DNA from: Gammaproteobacteria bacterium | Lineage (GTDB): Bacteria > Pseudomonadota > Gammaproteobacteria > SZUA-229 | Assembly: GCA_026998145.1 (NCBI GenBank) | Contig: JALTRC010000582.1 | Location: 1-7,453, forward strand | DNA: 7,453 bases | Direction: 5' to 3' | Shown: piece after piece, positions 1 to 6,469 of the stretch | Layout: each line of letters begins with the position of its first letter | How positions within the stretch are numbered: position 1 is the first letter of the stretch | Translations under genes and position numbers: made by a program | Notes under the pieces: model-generated | Seen by the model: the letters and a program-made list of their open reading frames with translations, nothing else | Database searches by the model: none | Told to the model about the DNA's origin: nothing

Positions 1-676
1 GAAAACCATTAATCAAACCCACCAGCGCAATCATCATGGCAAACACCAGACTTTTCATTAGCCCCTGCATCACATCAAACACATGCAATACCTGAAAGCT
101 GCGGTTTAAATAAGTGGTGATACTCATATTCAGTTCTACCGATGTGTAAACCGCACCGCCCAGCAGTCCCATTATGTCACCCAATATGGTTAAAGCTGGC
201 ACACTGATTATCATGGCCATCAGCATGGGAGCGGCAATATAACGCACCGGGTTTATACCCATTACCCGCAAAGCATCCACTTCCTGGGATTCCTGCATAG
301 TGCCAATACGTGCGGCAATCGCTGAACCGGAACGCCCGGCTACCACAATCCCCACAATCAGAGCTGAAAATTCACGCATCACCGAAATGGCAATACCGGT
401 GACCACCTGGGCCTGTGCCCCATAGGGTTTTAAGGTTTCCAGCCCCTGTAACGCCAGCATCATGCCCACGGAAAAACATAACACCGCCACAATAGGTACC
501 GCTTTAACACCCGCCTCCACCACTTCATGAAATATTTTTCGAATGGATACGGGCTGATGTTTAAGATAACCGGTAAACAGCCACTGAAAAGATTCCAGCA
601 AAAGTAAAAAGGCATAACCCAGCTCATCAACAGCCTTATGGGTTTTGTATCCAATGAGTGCCAGCCAGCGGGTCAT
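1..676 (-). CDS. mlaE: MlaE-family lipid ABC transporter permease (3' end cut off by window edge)
   Basis: This encodes an inner-membrane permease of the MlaE family, which pairs with an MlaF-type ATPase and an MlaD-type MCE protein to move phospholipids between the inner and outer membranes. The 225 residues present start MTRWLALIGY and end GLINGF. That end aligns by eye with the LFNGYD stretch of E. coli MlaE (260 aa), so about 35-40 C-terminal residues lie beyond base 1. Family hallmarks are VLCFSVGMMLALQG (about 65-78), VMREFSALIVGIVVAGRSGSAIAARIG (about 99-125), the QESQEVDALRVMGINP segment (about 128-143) and several hydrophobic helices. The ATG lies two bases after the TAA of the upstream STAS gene and has no good Shine-Dalgarno, which points to translational coupling. 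MlaF and MlaD genes, if present, would lie outside the window on the left. The permease family is clear; the exact substrate is inferred. Confidence 0.9.
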   Translation of the reverse strand, partial: MTRWLALIGYKTHKAVDELGYAFLLLLESFQWLFTGYLKHQPVSIRKIFHEVVEAGVKAVPIVAVLCFSVGMMLALQGLETLKPYGAQAQVVTGIAISVMREFSALIVGIVVAGRSGSAIAARIGTMQESQEVDALRVMGINPVRYIAAPMLMAMIISVPALTILGDIMGLLGGAVYTSVELNMSITTYLNRSFQVLHVFDVMQGLMKSLVFAMMIALVGLINGF

Positions 677-678
677 GA

Positions 679-1008
679 TTATGCTTCGCAATCATCCAGT
701 GAATCATAAATCACAAAAATTTTATCCAGCCGCGCCAGTTGTAATACCTGCATGGCGGCCTTGCTCACACCCACCAGGGCAAAATCCATTTGCTGGCTTC
801 GAGCCTGCTGATAACCTTCCACTAAACTGGCCACCCCGGAACTGTCGATATACTCAACCGCCGATAAATCCACCAGCAGATGACGCTTGTTTTTTAAGCC
901 CTTTAAAATCTGTTCCCGCGCCTTAGGGGAGCAGCTTAAATCCACCTCTCCTTCAAGATGAATAATTAAAAAACGCCCGTGTTCACTTTCTTTATATTTC
1001 ATAATCAT
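679..1008 (-). CDS. STAS-domain protein, anti-sigma factor antagonist / MlaB-like
   Basis: A single-domain STAS protein of 109 aa, of the SpoIIAA/RsbV class. These proteins bind an RsbW-type kinase and are switched by phosphorylation of one serine. The core motif YIDSSGVASLVEGY spans 53-66. By eye S56 aligns with the phosphorylated serine of B. subtilis RsbV (S56) and SpoIIAA (S58). HLEGEVDL (17-24) is the usual first strand. The gene sits between an RsbW-like kinase (4-base ATGA overlap) and an MlaE permease (2-base gap). It may therefore be the antagonist of a partner switch, the STAS subunit of the lipid transporter, or both. Start choice: the ATG at 1008 gives the classic ATGA overlap, but its GGA is immediately adjacent. 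The in-frame ATG at 1002 has GTGGA six bases upstream, so a 107-aa product is equally plausible. The domain call is secure; the role is inferred. Confidence 0.9.
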   Translation of the reverse strand: MIMKYKESEHGRFLIIHLEGEVDLSCSPKAREQILKGLKNKRHLLVDLSAVEYIDSSGVASLVEGYQQARSQQMDFALVGVSKAAMQVLQLARLDKIFVIYDSLDDCEA

Positions 1009-1421
1009 TCCACATTTAAGAATTTTTCCATCTGCAAAATATTGCCCGCTTCATCCGGGTTATCCAGATATTCCACCTTATCCATCACTTCATGAATTAA
1101 ATGCACACCCAGCCCGCCCGGGCGAATATCATCCAGATCCCGGGATCGGATAGTCGTCTTATCAACTGTAGCTGAAAAATCCAGCAGTTTAATCACAATG
1201 CTGCGGGGCTTGCGCCAGAACTCCAGAATAATTTCACCGTTGGGATCATTTTTATACGCATGCTGAATAATATTCATACAGGCTTCATTAATGGCCATCA
1301 CCATGGCATTAATTTTTTCATCATTACAGCCCTGCTCCTGTGCCAGCTGGCGAATGGTTTTACGCACCGGATGCAGCATTTCGGGCCGTGATAAAAAATG
1401 CAGTCGCTGTAATAGTTGCAT
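1005..1421 (-). CDS. RsbW/SpoIIAB-like serine kinase (GHKL ATPase, putative anti-sigma factor)
   Basis: A cytoplasmic GHKL-fold ATPase of 138 aa, near the usual size for RsbW/SpoIIAB proteins. These phosphorylate a STAS antagonist and, when free, bind a target such as a sigma factor. The N box reads INEACMNIIQHAY (44-56), with E46 and N50 as the expected Mg-ATP ligands. The G2 box is RPGGLGVHLIHEVMD (100-114). The G1 region, LLDFSATVDKTTI (79-91), lacks the textbook DxG. The reading frame stays open upstream to 1586, but that extension only shadows the phosphatase gene. The ATG at 1421 is preferred because AGGA precedes it by five bases and it begins one base after the phosphatase TGA (1423). 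It overlaps the STAS gene by four bases. Neighbours make it the kinase of a complete partner switch. Whether it binds a sigma factor cannot be told, as none is encoded here. Confidence 0.88.
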   Translation of the reverse strand: MQLLQRLHFLSRPEMLHPVRKTIRQLAQEQGCNDEKINAMVMAINEACMNIIQHAYKNDPNGEIILEFWRKPRSIVIKLLDFSATVDKTTIRSRDLDDIRPGGLGVHLIHEVMDKVEYLDNPDEAGNILQMEKFLNVE

Positions 1422-1422
1422 A

Positions 1423-3153
1423 TCAATCCTGCCTTTCCAGCAGTACCAGAGTGACATCATCCCGCAATGCCCGCTGGTTAGATTGAAACAGACTGACAAT
1501 GGCCTGAATGCGTTGCGCCGGGGTAAGATTTTTATCCAGCGTGGCGATAAATGTATACAGGCCACCCAGCTCCAGCATCGTGCCATCTTCCAGCAGGCCT
1601 TCGGTTACCCCATCGGAAAACAGATACAGGCTGCTGTCCTGCAAATAAAATTCAGTGGCAGGAAACTCGGCATTATCCATAATCCCCAGCGGCGGCCCCT
1701 GGGCTTCGATTTCCCTGGCAATACCATCGGCTGAAAATAATAGAGCCGGTGGATTGCCCGCGTTTACAATCTGCACCCAGCCGGTGGCCGGCTGATACAT
1801 GCCGGCAATCATGGTAATAAACATGCCGTTAATGGAGGTTTCGCACAGCTCTTTGTTTATTTCAGCCAGTAATTCCGAAGGATGTTTAATGCGCTTGCCC
1901 AGACAGCGAAACAGACTGCTGGCCTTGGCCATCAGCAGGGCCGCATTGGCGCCCTTGCCGGATACATCCCCCAGATTAAAATAAATACAGCCATCATCCA
2001 GTTCAAAATAATCATAAAAATCACCGGATAAATCCCGCGCCGATAAATTAACGCCACACACCGGAAAGCCATCATCCCGCATGGGAGGCAATAAACTTTT
2101 CTGAATTTCACGGGCCAGGCTCAGCTCCCGGTTGAGTTCTTCGGCCAGCCGGTCCCGTTCTTCCAGCGCCTGTTCAAGACGCAGGGTCAGCTCCTGAAAA
2201 TTATCATTATCAACGGATAATTTATAATTGGCTTCCATCAGTATCTGGGAGAAAGCCTGATGAGGTTGCAGATCAATATGAAATGCTTCAGCCGCCTTAT
2301 CCACATGGCGGGGAATGGCCGCGCAGATTTCCTCAATCTGAAAACGCGCCAGCTTAAAATCATCTGCCAGCATTTTACGGGCACGATCAATCACAAAACT
2401 TTTATCTGCTGCCGTGTAAATGGCAGCCATCCAGTCGGCACAGTTTAAAACATCTGCCAGCTGTTTATCAGGCAGGGACAATTCAATCTGATCACTTGTA
2501 TGATGATGACTTAAGGGTAAACGAATCCCCTCATCAATCGACCAGTGCCGGCAGAAAACATCACCCGCCTGTTCATGATTATACGCAAATACATTTTCTT
2601 CCATGCTGTAACGTGCCTGGGGTTCCCGCTTTCTGAATTCCGGCCATAACATGGCCTTTGCCGGTTGATCCAGAAACAGGCAGAACAGACCAATATCCTG
2701 CATCATGCCCGCCAGAAAACAGCGGCTGGTATCCAGGCCAATATAACTACCCAGCATACGGGCGCTTACCGCTCTTCTCAGGCTGTCCTGCCAAAAAGCC
2801 TGCTGATCCAGACCGCGAATTTTGTACTGGGAAAAACTTTTATAAATCACCATTAACTGTAATAAATGGCGAATACCGTCTAACGCACCCAGCGATATGG
2901 CCTGTGCAATTGAATCGACTTTTACCGGCAGCAATAACTGTTGCTGATTGATGGCATCGAGCAACTGCGTAAAGAAAACCGGGTACTCATCACACAGGCT
3001 TTCCAGCCGGGAATTGTCGGCATCCGCTGATTGTGTAATCGACAGAAACTGTGCCAGCATCGGTGGCGGCGAAGGCAGGTTTTTTAAAATCACGGATGAT
3101 TGTTGGCTGGGCGGTTTTATCACAGAGCTTTTATTATTTTTTACACTCCGCAA
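1423..3153 (-). CDS. HDOD domain-PP2C (SpoIIE/RsbU-type) serine phosphatase
   Basis: A 576-aa protein with no membrane segment. Residues about 25-225 form an HDOD domain (LPSPPPMLAQFL near 26-37, AGMMQDIGLF 148-157, YNHEQAGDVF 191-200, SHHH 215-218). A helical linker with a predicted coiled coil (about 315-352, rich in E, R and L, ending LAREIQKSLLPP) leads to a C-terminal PP2C-type phosphatase domain (about 363-574). Metal-binding motifs are complete: SGDFYDYF (376-383), GDVSGKG (395-401), FSDGVTEG (512-519) and LRDDVTLV (563-570). RsbU/SpoIIE phosphatases dephosphorylate a STAS antagonist. The STAS partner here is two genes downstream, with the kinase between, so the substrate is a strong inference. 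HDOD is a likely signal-input domain with unknown ligand. The start is a TTG with AGGG seven bases upstream. GTG at 3123 and ATG at 3060 are alternatives, the latter trimming the HDOD edge. An intrinsic terminator immediately upstream implies an own promoter. Confidence 0.92.
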   Translation of the reverse strand: MRSVKNNKSSVIKPPSQQSSVILKNLPSPPPMLAQFLSITQSADADNSRLESLCDEYPVFFTQLLDAINQQQLLLPVKVDSIAQAISLGALDGIRHLLQLMVIYKSFSQYKIRGLDQQAFWQDSLRRAVSARMLGSYIGLDTSRCFLAGMMQDIGLFCLFLDQPAKAMLWPEFRKREPQARYSMEENVFAYNHEQAGDVFCRHWSIDEGIRLPLSHHHTSDQIELSLPDKQLADVLNCADWMAAIYTAADKSFVIDRARKMLADDFKLARFQIEEICAAIPRHVDKAAEAFHIDLQPHQAFSQILMEANYKLSVDNDNFQELTLRLEQALEERDRLAEELNRELSLAREIQKSLLPPMRDDGFPVCGVNLSARDLSGDFYDYFELDDGCIYFNLGDVSGKGANAALLMAKASSLFRCLGKRIKHPSELLAEINKELCETSINGMFITMIAGMYQPATGWVQIVNAGNPPALLFSADGIAREIEAQGPPLGIMDNAEFPATEFYLQDSSLYLFSDGVTEGLLEDGTMLELGGLYTFIATLDKNLTPAQRIQAIVSLFQSNQRALRDDVTLVLLERQD

Positions 3154-3180
3154 GTATAGACCCTGTAAAAGATTTAGCAG
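3153..3180 (-). promoter_or_regulatory. Weak candidate promoter of the phosphatase-kinase-STAS-MlaE operon
   Basis: Only about 30 bases separate the T-tract of the upstream terminator from the TTG start. The sole -10-like hexamer seen is TATACT (3158-3153), with a poor -35 match CTGCTA 16 bases before it. If it were used, transcription would begin just inside the annotated TTG start, which would favour a downstream start codon. Treat this as a candidate only. Confidence 0.2.
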
Positions 3181-3222
3181 TAATAAAAAAGCCCCGCATT
3201 CAACGACTGAATGCGGGGCTTT
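3181..3222 (-). terminator. Rho-independent terminator of the flavoprotein gene
   Basis: A perfect inverted repeat with 15-base arms (AAAGCCCCGCATTCA at 3188-3202 and its complement at 3208-3222) encloses a five-base loop. Read on the minus strand, the GC-rich stem runs straight into TTTTTTATTA, a good T-tract. It begins about 20 bases after the TAG stop of the flavoprotein gene (3243). On the plus strand only TTT follows the stem and no gene ends there, so it acts mainly on minus-strand transcripts and insulates the phosphatase operon. Confidence 0.93.
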
Positions 3223-3242
3223 AAAGGACTCAAAATCAAGGC

Positions 3243-4370
3243 TTAGCGATATTTACGCAAATACATTTTTTCAAAAAAGCGCTTCGCCCAGTGCATTAGA
3301 ACCGTGCCGGGCAGCATGGTATTGCGATGCATATTGCGGGAAATCATAATACCCCTGTCATTGCTGTCTACAATACACACCAGCTCGACCTTGAATACGG
3401 CATCGGCAGTTTGCCCGTTTAATTCCGATAGCAGATTTTTAGCCGCCGCTTCTGCCTGTAAATCCGCCATATGCGCCTGCTTGGGCATCCAGTCCGGGCC
3501 GGGGAAGCTGCCGGAGTCCCCCGCCACATACACATTGTCCATGCCTTCAACCTTGCAATGCTGATTGGCTTTAATCAGGCCGCCTTCCGAGCGGGGCAGC
3601 TCGGAATTATCAAACCATTTATTGCCTGTCATGCCGGGCATAAAGATAATCAGATCCGCCGCAAATTCTACCGCTTCCGTGATGACCTTATTACTTTCAA
3701 AGGCTTTCATTTTATGGCCCAGATGAGTTTCGATATTGCGTCGCTTCATTTCACCCAGCAACTTGCCCACGGCTTTGGGGCCCAGTCGATTACCCGGTTT
3801 CGGAGCCGGGCTGAAAAACACCAGCTTGAACTTATCCCGCCGTCCCTGTTTTTTCAGCAGTGTGTCGGTGCCAAATAAAAACTCAAACATGGGGCCGCCG
3901 CGCATGGCCGATGGTTCTTTGGGGTTCCCCGCAAAGCCAAAGGCAATGGTACCCCCATCCATCTGGGCAATACGGTCGCGAATTTTTTCCGCCGCATCCA
4001 CCCCTTCGCAGGGAGTAATGGCGTGTTCGATGCCCGGCAGCTTTTTAATAAAGCGGCCACCAGAGGCAATAATTAAACCATCATTGCTCACTTCACCATT
4101 ATCGGTTTCCACTGTGCGGCCAGCATCCCGCAGGCCGGTCACACTGGCCTGATGAAATTTTACCTTCATGCGCCGGAAGAAATTATCCAGCGGCACAATA
4201 ATATCTTCCCGTTTACGCAAGCCACTGGGTATCCAGATCAGGCTGGGTAAATAATGTAATTCTGCTCTGGGGGCAATCAGGGTAATTTCACAGTCCTTAT
4301 CCTGTTTGCGTAGCTCGCGGACGGCAGTTAAACCTGCAAAACCTGCTCCGATTACGGTTATTTTTTTCAT
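3243..4370 (-). CDS. FAD-dependent oxidoreductase, sulfide:quinone oxidoreductase-like
   Basis: A 375-aa flavoprotein of the SQR/flavocytochrome c sulfide dehydrogenase-like family, probably peripheral on the inner membrane. The N-terminal Rossmann motif is VIGAGFAGL (6-14). The second FAD contact is DNVYVAGDSGSFPGP (278-292). The middle segment IAFGFAGNP followed by RGGPMFEFLFG (142-150, 157-167) is SQR-like and lacks the NADH-binding GxGxxG expected of type II NADH dehydrogenases. A basic, aromatic C-terminus (HWAKRFFEKMYLRKYR, 360-375) fits a membrane-anchoring helix. Cysteines are C27, C121, C272 and C332. C121 and C332 lie near where SQRs carry catalytic cysteines, but the cysteine expected before GGPMFEF is absent. 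Sulfide may therefore not be the substrate. It is transcribed alone, with an ATG start, a modest AGG eight bases upstream, and a terminator after it. The family is confident; the specific reaction is not. Confidence 0.8.
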   Translation of the reverse strand: MKKITVIGAGFAGLTAVRELRKQDKDCEITLIAPRAELHYLPSLIWIPSGLRKREDIIVPLDNFFRRMKVKFHQASVTGLRDAGRTVETDNGEVSNDGLIIASGGRFIKKLPGIEHAITPCEGVDAAEKIRDRIAQMDGGTIAFGFAGNPKEPSAMRGGPMFEFLFGTDTLLKKQGRRDKFKLVFFSPAPKPGNRLGPKAVGKLLGEMKRRNIETHLGHKMKAFESNKVITEAVEFAADLIIFMPGMTGNKWFDNSELPRSEGGLIKANQHCKVEGMDNVYVAGDSGSFPGPDWMPKQAHMADLQAEAAAKNLLSELNGQTADAVFKVELVCIVDSNDRGIMISRNMHRNTMLPGTVLMHWAKRFFEKMYLRKYR

Positions 4371-4396
4371 CTCGTCTGCCTGCTCTTAGTTGGAAA

Positions 4397-4410
4397 TTTC
4401 AGCACTGAAA
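4397..4410. repeat. Short palindrome TTTCAG-N2-CTGAAA in the flavoprotein leader
   Basis: Six-base arms are separated by CA. The site lies just downstream of the TATAAT box of the flavoprotein gene, inside its predicted leader of about 42 bases. Its symmetry and position fit a repressor operator, but the arms are short and A/T-rich, so chance is possible. Confidence 0.3.
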
Positions 4411-4418
4411 ATAACAGG

Positions 4419-4446
4419 ATTATATCGGCTTTACCAGCATTGATAG
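4419..4446 (-). promoter_or_regulatory. Candidate sigma-70-type promoter of the flavoprotein gene
   Basis: A perfect TATAAT occurs on the minus strand (4424-4419), 48 bases before the ATG at 4370. The best -35 with acceptable spacing is CTATCA, 16 bases upstream, matching three of six consensus positions. The weak -35 overlaps one arm of a 7-base inverted repeat, which would suit regulation by a bound protein. The predicted start of transcription is near 4412. Confidence 0.45.
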
Positions 4447-4467
4447 CCCCAGCAAAACATGGGCTAT
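4443..4467. repeat. Inverted repeat ATAGCCC-N11-GGGCTAT between divergent genes
   Basis: Perfect 7-base arms (4443-4449 and 4461-4467) flank an 11-base spacer. The repeat overlaps the -35 region of the predicted flavoprotein promoter and lies 87 bases from the MoxR start. No T-tract follows on either strand, so an operator is likelier than a terminator. The function is inferred from position only. Confidence 0.35.
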
Positions 4468-4553
4468 ACAAATAAAGCAGAATGCGCCACTGAACCCTTT
4501 CTGATCGTTTCAATCAACTATACTCACAGTCTATTTTCAATACCGGAAATCAA

Positions 4554-5492
4554 ATGCATTCAACCGATATCAAGCCCATACAGGCAAAGCTACAACAGGC
4601 CGAAGCCAGCCTGTCCCATATTATTCTGGGCAAGCCACAGCAGATTCGTCTGGCAATCAGCTGCCTGCTGGCACAGGGGCATTTACTCATAGAGGATTTA
4701 CCCGGCCTGGGAAAAACCACCTTAGCCAGCGCCCTGGCCCGCATATTTGATCTGGATTTTCAGCGGGTGCAGTTCACCAGCGATATTCTGCCGGCGGATA
4801 TTACCGGCATCTCTATTTTTAACCCTAAAAGCCAGCAGTTTGATTTTCATTCCGGGCCGGTTTTCTGCCAGCTTTTACTGGCCGATGAAATCAACCGGGC
4901 GCCGCCGAAAAGCCAGAGCGCATTACTGGAAGCCATGGAGGAAAAACAGGTAACACAGGATCGCCAGAGCCGCCCCCTGCCTTCACCTTTTTTTGTGATT
5001 GCCACCCAGAATCCATCCGAGCAGGCTGGCACCTACCCCTTGCCGGAATCCCAGCTGGATCGTTTTTTAATGCGTATTGAAATGGGTTACCCGGATTCAC
5101 AGGCAGAGCGGGAATTATTACAGGGGGAAGATCGCCGCCATAAAATAAAATCCCTGCCTGCGGTTATCAGCCCTGACCAATTACTCAACTATCAAAATAC
5201 CGTTGCAAAAATTCATATTTCAAAATCCCTGCTGGATTATATGCTCGGCTTATTACATAGCAGCCGCTTATCCCCCTGGTTTGCCTGCGGCCTTTCGCCC
5301 CGCGCCGGTCTGGCACTGCAAAAATGCGCCCAGGCCTGGGCGCTGCTTGAAGGTCGGGATTTTGTATTACCGGAAGACGTACAAACCGTATTTCCTTCTG
5401 TGGCCGCCCATCGTTTAATTAAACACAGCGACTTTTTAAACGAACCCATGGACGATCTCATGCAAAAACTGCTGCAACAGGTGCCGGTTTAG
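4554..5492 (+). CDS. MoxR-family AAA+ ATPase
   Basis: A cytoplasmic AAA+ ATPase of 312 aa, typical MoxR length. Walker A is EDLPGLGKTT (47-56), Walker B LLLADEINR (107-115), sensor 1 IATQNP (149-154), the arginine-finger segment ESQLDRF (165-171) and sensor 2 GLSPRAG (247-253). The family signature SALLEAMEEKQVT (122-134) is present and every catalytic residue looks intact. MoxR proteins are thought to act as chaperones that assemble or activate partner proteins, often using ATP to mature complexes encoded beside them. The ATG has GGA about six bases upstream. The TAG stop shares its last base with the GTG start of the DUF58 gene. It is the first gene of a plus-strand operon divergent from the flavoprotein, and no strong promoter is visible in front of it. 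The family is certain; the client is unknown but is probably the DUF58 or TgpA-like protein. Confidence 0.93.
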   Translation: MHSTDIKPIQAKLQQAEASLSHIILGKPQQIRLAISCLLAQGHLLIEDLPGLGKTTLASALARIFDLDFQRVQFTSDILPADITGISIFNPKSQQFDFHSGPVFCQLLLADEINRAPPKSQSALLEAMEEKQVTQDRQSRPLPSPFFVIATQNPSEQAGTYPLPESQLDRFLMRIEMGYPDSQAERELLQGEDRRHKIKSLPAVISPDQLLNYQNTVAKIHISKSLLDYMLGLLHSSRLSPWFACGLSPRAGLALQKCAQAWALLEGRDFVLPEDVQTVFPSVAAHRLIKHSDFLNEPMDDLMQKLLQQVPV

Positions 5493-6469
5493 TGGCATCG
5501 GATATTCCATTACTGCCCCAATCATTTATTCACCGGGTCGAAAAATGGGCCGATAAACGCCAGCCTGATGTGAGCGCATCCGCCCTTATTGACCAACAAC
5601 ATTTATATATTCTGCCCAGCAAGGCCGGGCTGGTGTTTTTCTTTGTGCTGCTGATTATTTTTATCGGCGCAATTAATTATGAAAACAATATGGCTTTTCT
5701 GCTGTGTTTTTTACTGGCCTCTGTCAGCCTGTTAAGCATGCTGTACACGCATCTGAATATAAACGGCTTACAGATACAGGCATCTCCGGCTCCCAGTGTG
5801 TTTGCCGGGCAAACAGCCCAGTATCCGCTACGCATTAAACACACAAATCCACGGGACAGTATTTACATACAGATAGAAGCGGATAAAAACCCGCCGATTA
5901 TTATTCACCAGTTAAAAGCCGATACGGACACAAGCCTGCTGCTGCCGGTTAAAACATCCCGCCGGGGTCACCTGGCCCTGCCCCGTATCAAAGTGTACAC
6001 GGAGTATCCCTTAGGTTTATTTTATGCCTGGTCATGGATAAAACTCTCAGCCGACTGTGTGGTATACCCTGCCATATCACAACAGGAAAGCCAGCCGGTT
6101 CGGGACAGGCATCAGGCAGGCACATCTGCTTATCAAATAGCCAGCGGGCAGGATGATTTTGATCATTTACGGGATTACCAGATCGGCGATAATCCGGCCC
6201 ATATTGCATGGAAAACCTATGCGCGCAGTAGTGAACTGTTTACCAAAACCTTTACGTCATCCAGCGGACAGGACATCTGGATTGACTGGTTTAGCCTGCC
6301 ACAAAATATCAGCGTAGAAGATAAGTTATCAATTTTATGCAAGCAGATTATTGAAGCCAGCCAGCTTGATATTCACTACGGGCTAAGGCTACCGGATCAA
6401 AGCATTAACTGTGCAACAGGTTTGCAGCATCGCCATCAATGTTTGCGGGCACTGGCCCTGTTTGCCTGA
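5492..6469 (+). CDS. DUF58 domain membrane protein
   Basis: A 325-aa protein with two adjacent membrane helices (about 45-61 and 67-85) and a cytoplasmic C-terminal DUF58 domain. The signature DFDHLRDYQIGDNPAHIAWK lies at 222-241. The preceding SRRGHLALPRIKVYTEYPLGLF segment (156-177) is also typical of the family. The C-terminal part (about 257-325) probably has a von Willebrand A-like fold, as in relatives. The start is GTG at 5492, overlapping the MoxR stop by one base (TAGTG). AGG lies ten bases upstream, a weak site, so coupling to MoxR translation is likely. The TGA overlaps the next ATG by one base. DUF58 proteins recur between MoxR ATPases and TgpA-type transglutaminases, so a shared complex at the inner membrane is inferred. 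The biochemical role is unknown. Confidence 0.92.
   Translation: MASDIPLLPQSFIHRVEKWADKRQPDVSASALIDQQHLYILPSKAGLVFFFVLLIIFIGAINYENNMAFLLCFLLASVSLLSMLYTHLNINGLQIQASPAPSVFAGQTAQYPLRIKHTNPRDSIYIQIEADKNPPIIIHQLKADTDTSLLLPVKTSRRGHLALPRIKVYTEYPLGLFYAWSWIKLSADCVVYPAISQQESQPVRDRHQAGTSAYQIASGQDDFDHLRDYQIGDNPAHIAWKTYARSSELFTKTFTSSSGQDIWIDWFSLPQNISVEDKLSILCKQIIEASQLDIHYGLRLPDQSINCATGLQHRHQCLRALALFA

Noticed and set aside
460..654. A 64-aa minus-strand open frame
   Set aside because: It shadows the MlaE permease gene in another frame and has no recognisable domain.
1422..1586. An N-terminal extension of the RsbW-like kinase reading frame, giving 193 aa
   Set aside because: It lies wholly inside the phosphatase gene in another frame and is Cys/Trp-rich, and the ATG at 1421 has a good Shine-Dalgarno and family-typical length.
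2948..3349. A 133-aa plus-strand open frame spanning the terminator and parts of two genes
   Set aside because: It crosses a strong intrinsic terminator hairpin and overlaps two well-supported minus-strand genes, with no family resemblance.
3736..4152. A 138-aa plus-strand open frame opposite the flavoprotein
   Set aside because: It is the antisense shadow of a conserved FAD enzyme, with low-complexity Pro/Ser content.
3243..4370. Calling the flavoprotein a type II NADH dehydrogenase
   Set aside because: The second dinucleotide-binding motif for NADH is missing and the middle segment is SQR-like.
4496..4540. A promoter for the MoxR operon using TATACT (4519-4524) or TATTTT (4532-4537)
   Set aside because: Neither hexamer has a convincing -35 partner at normal spacing, so I do not list it as a feature.
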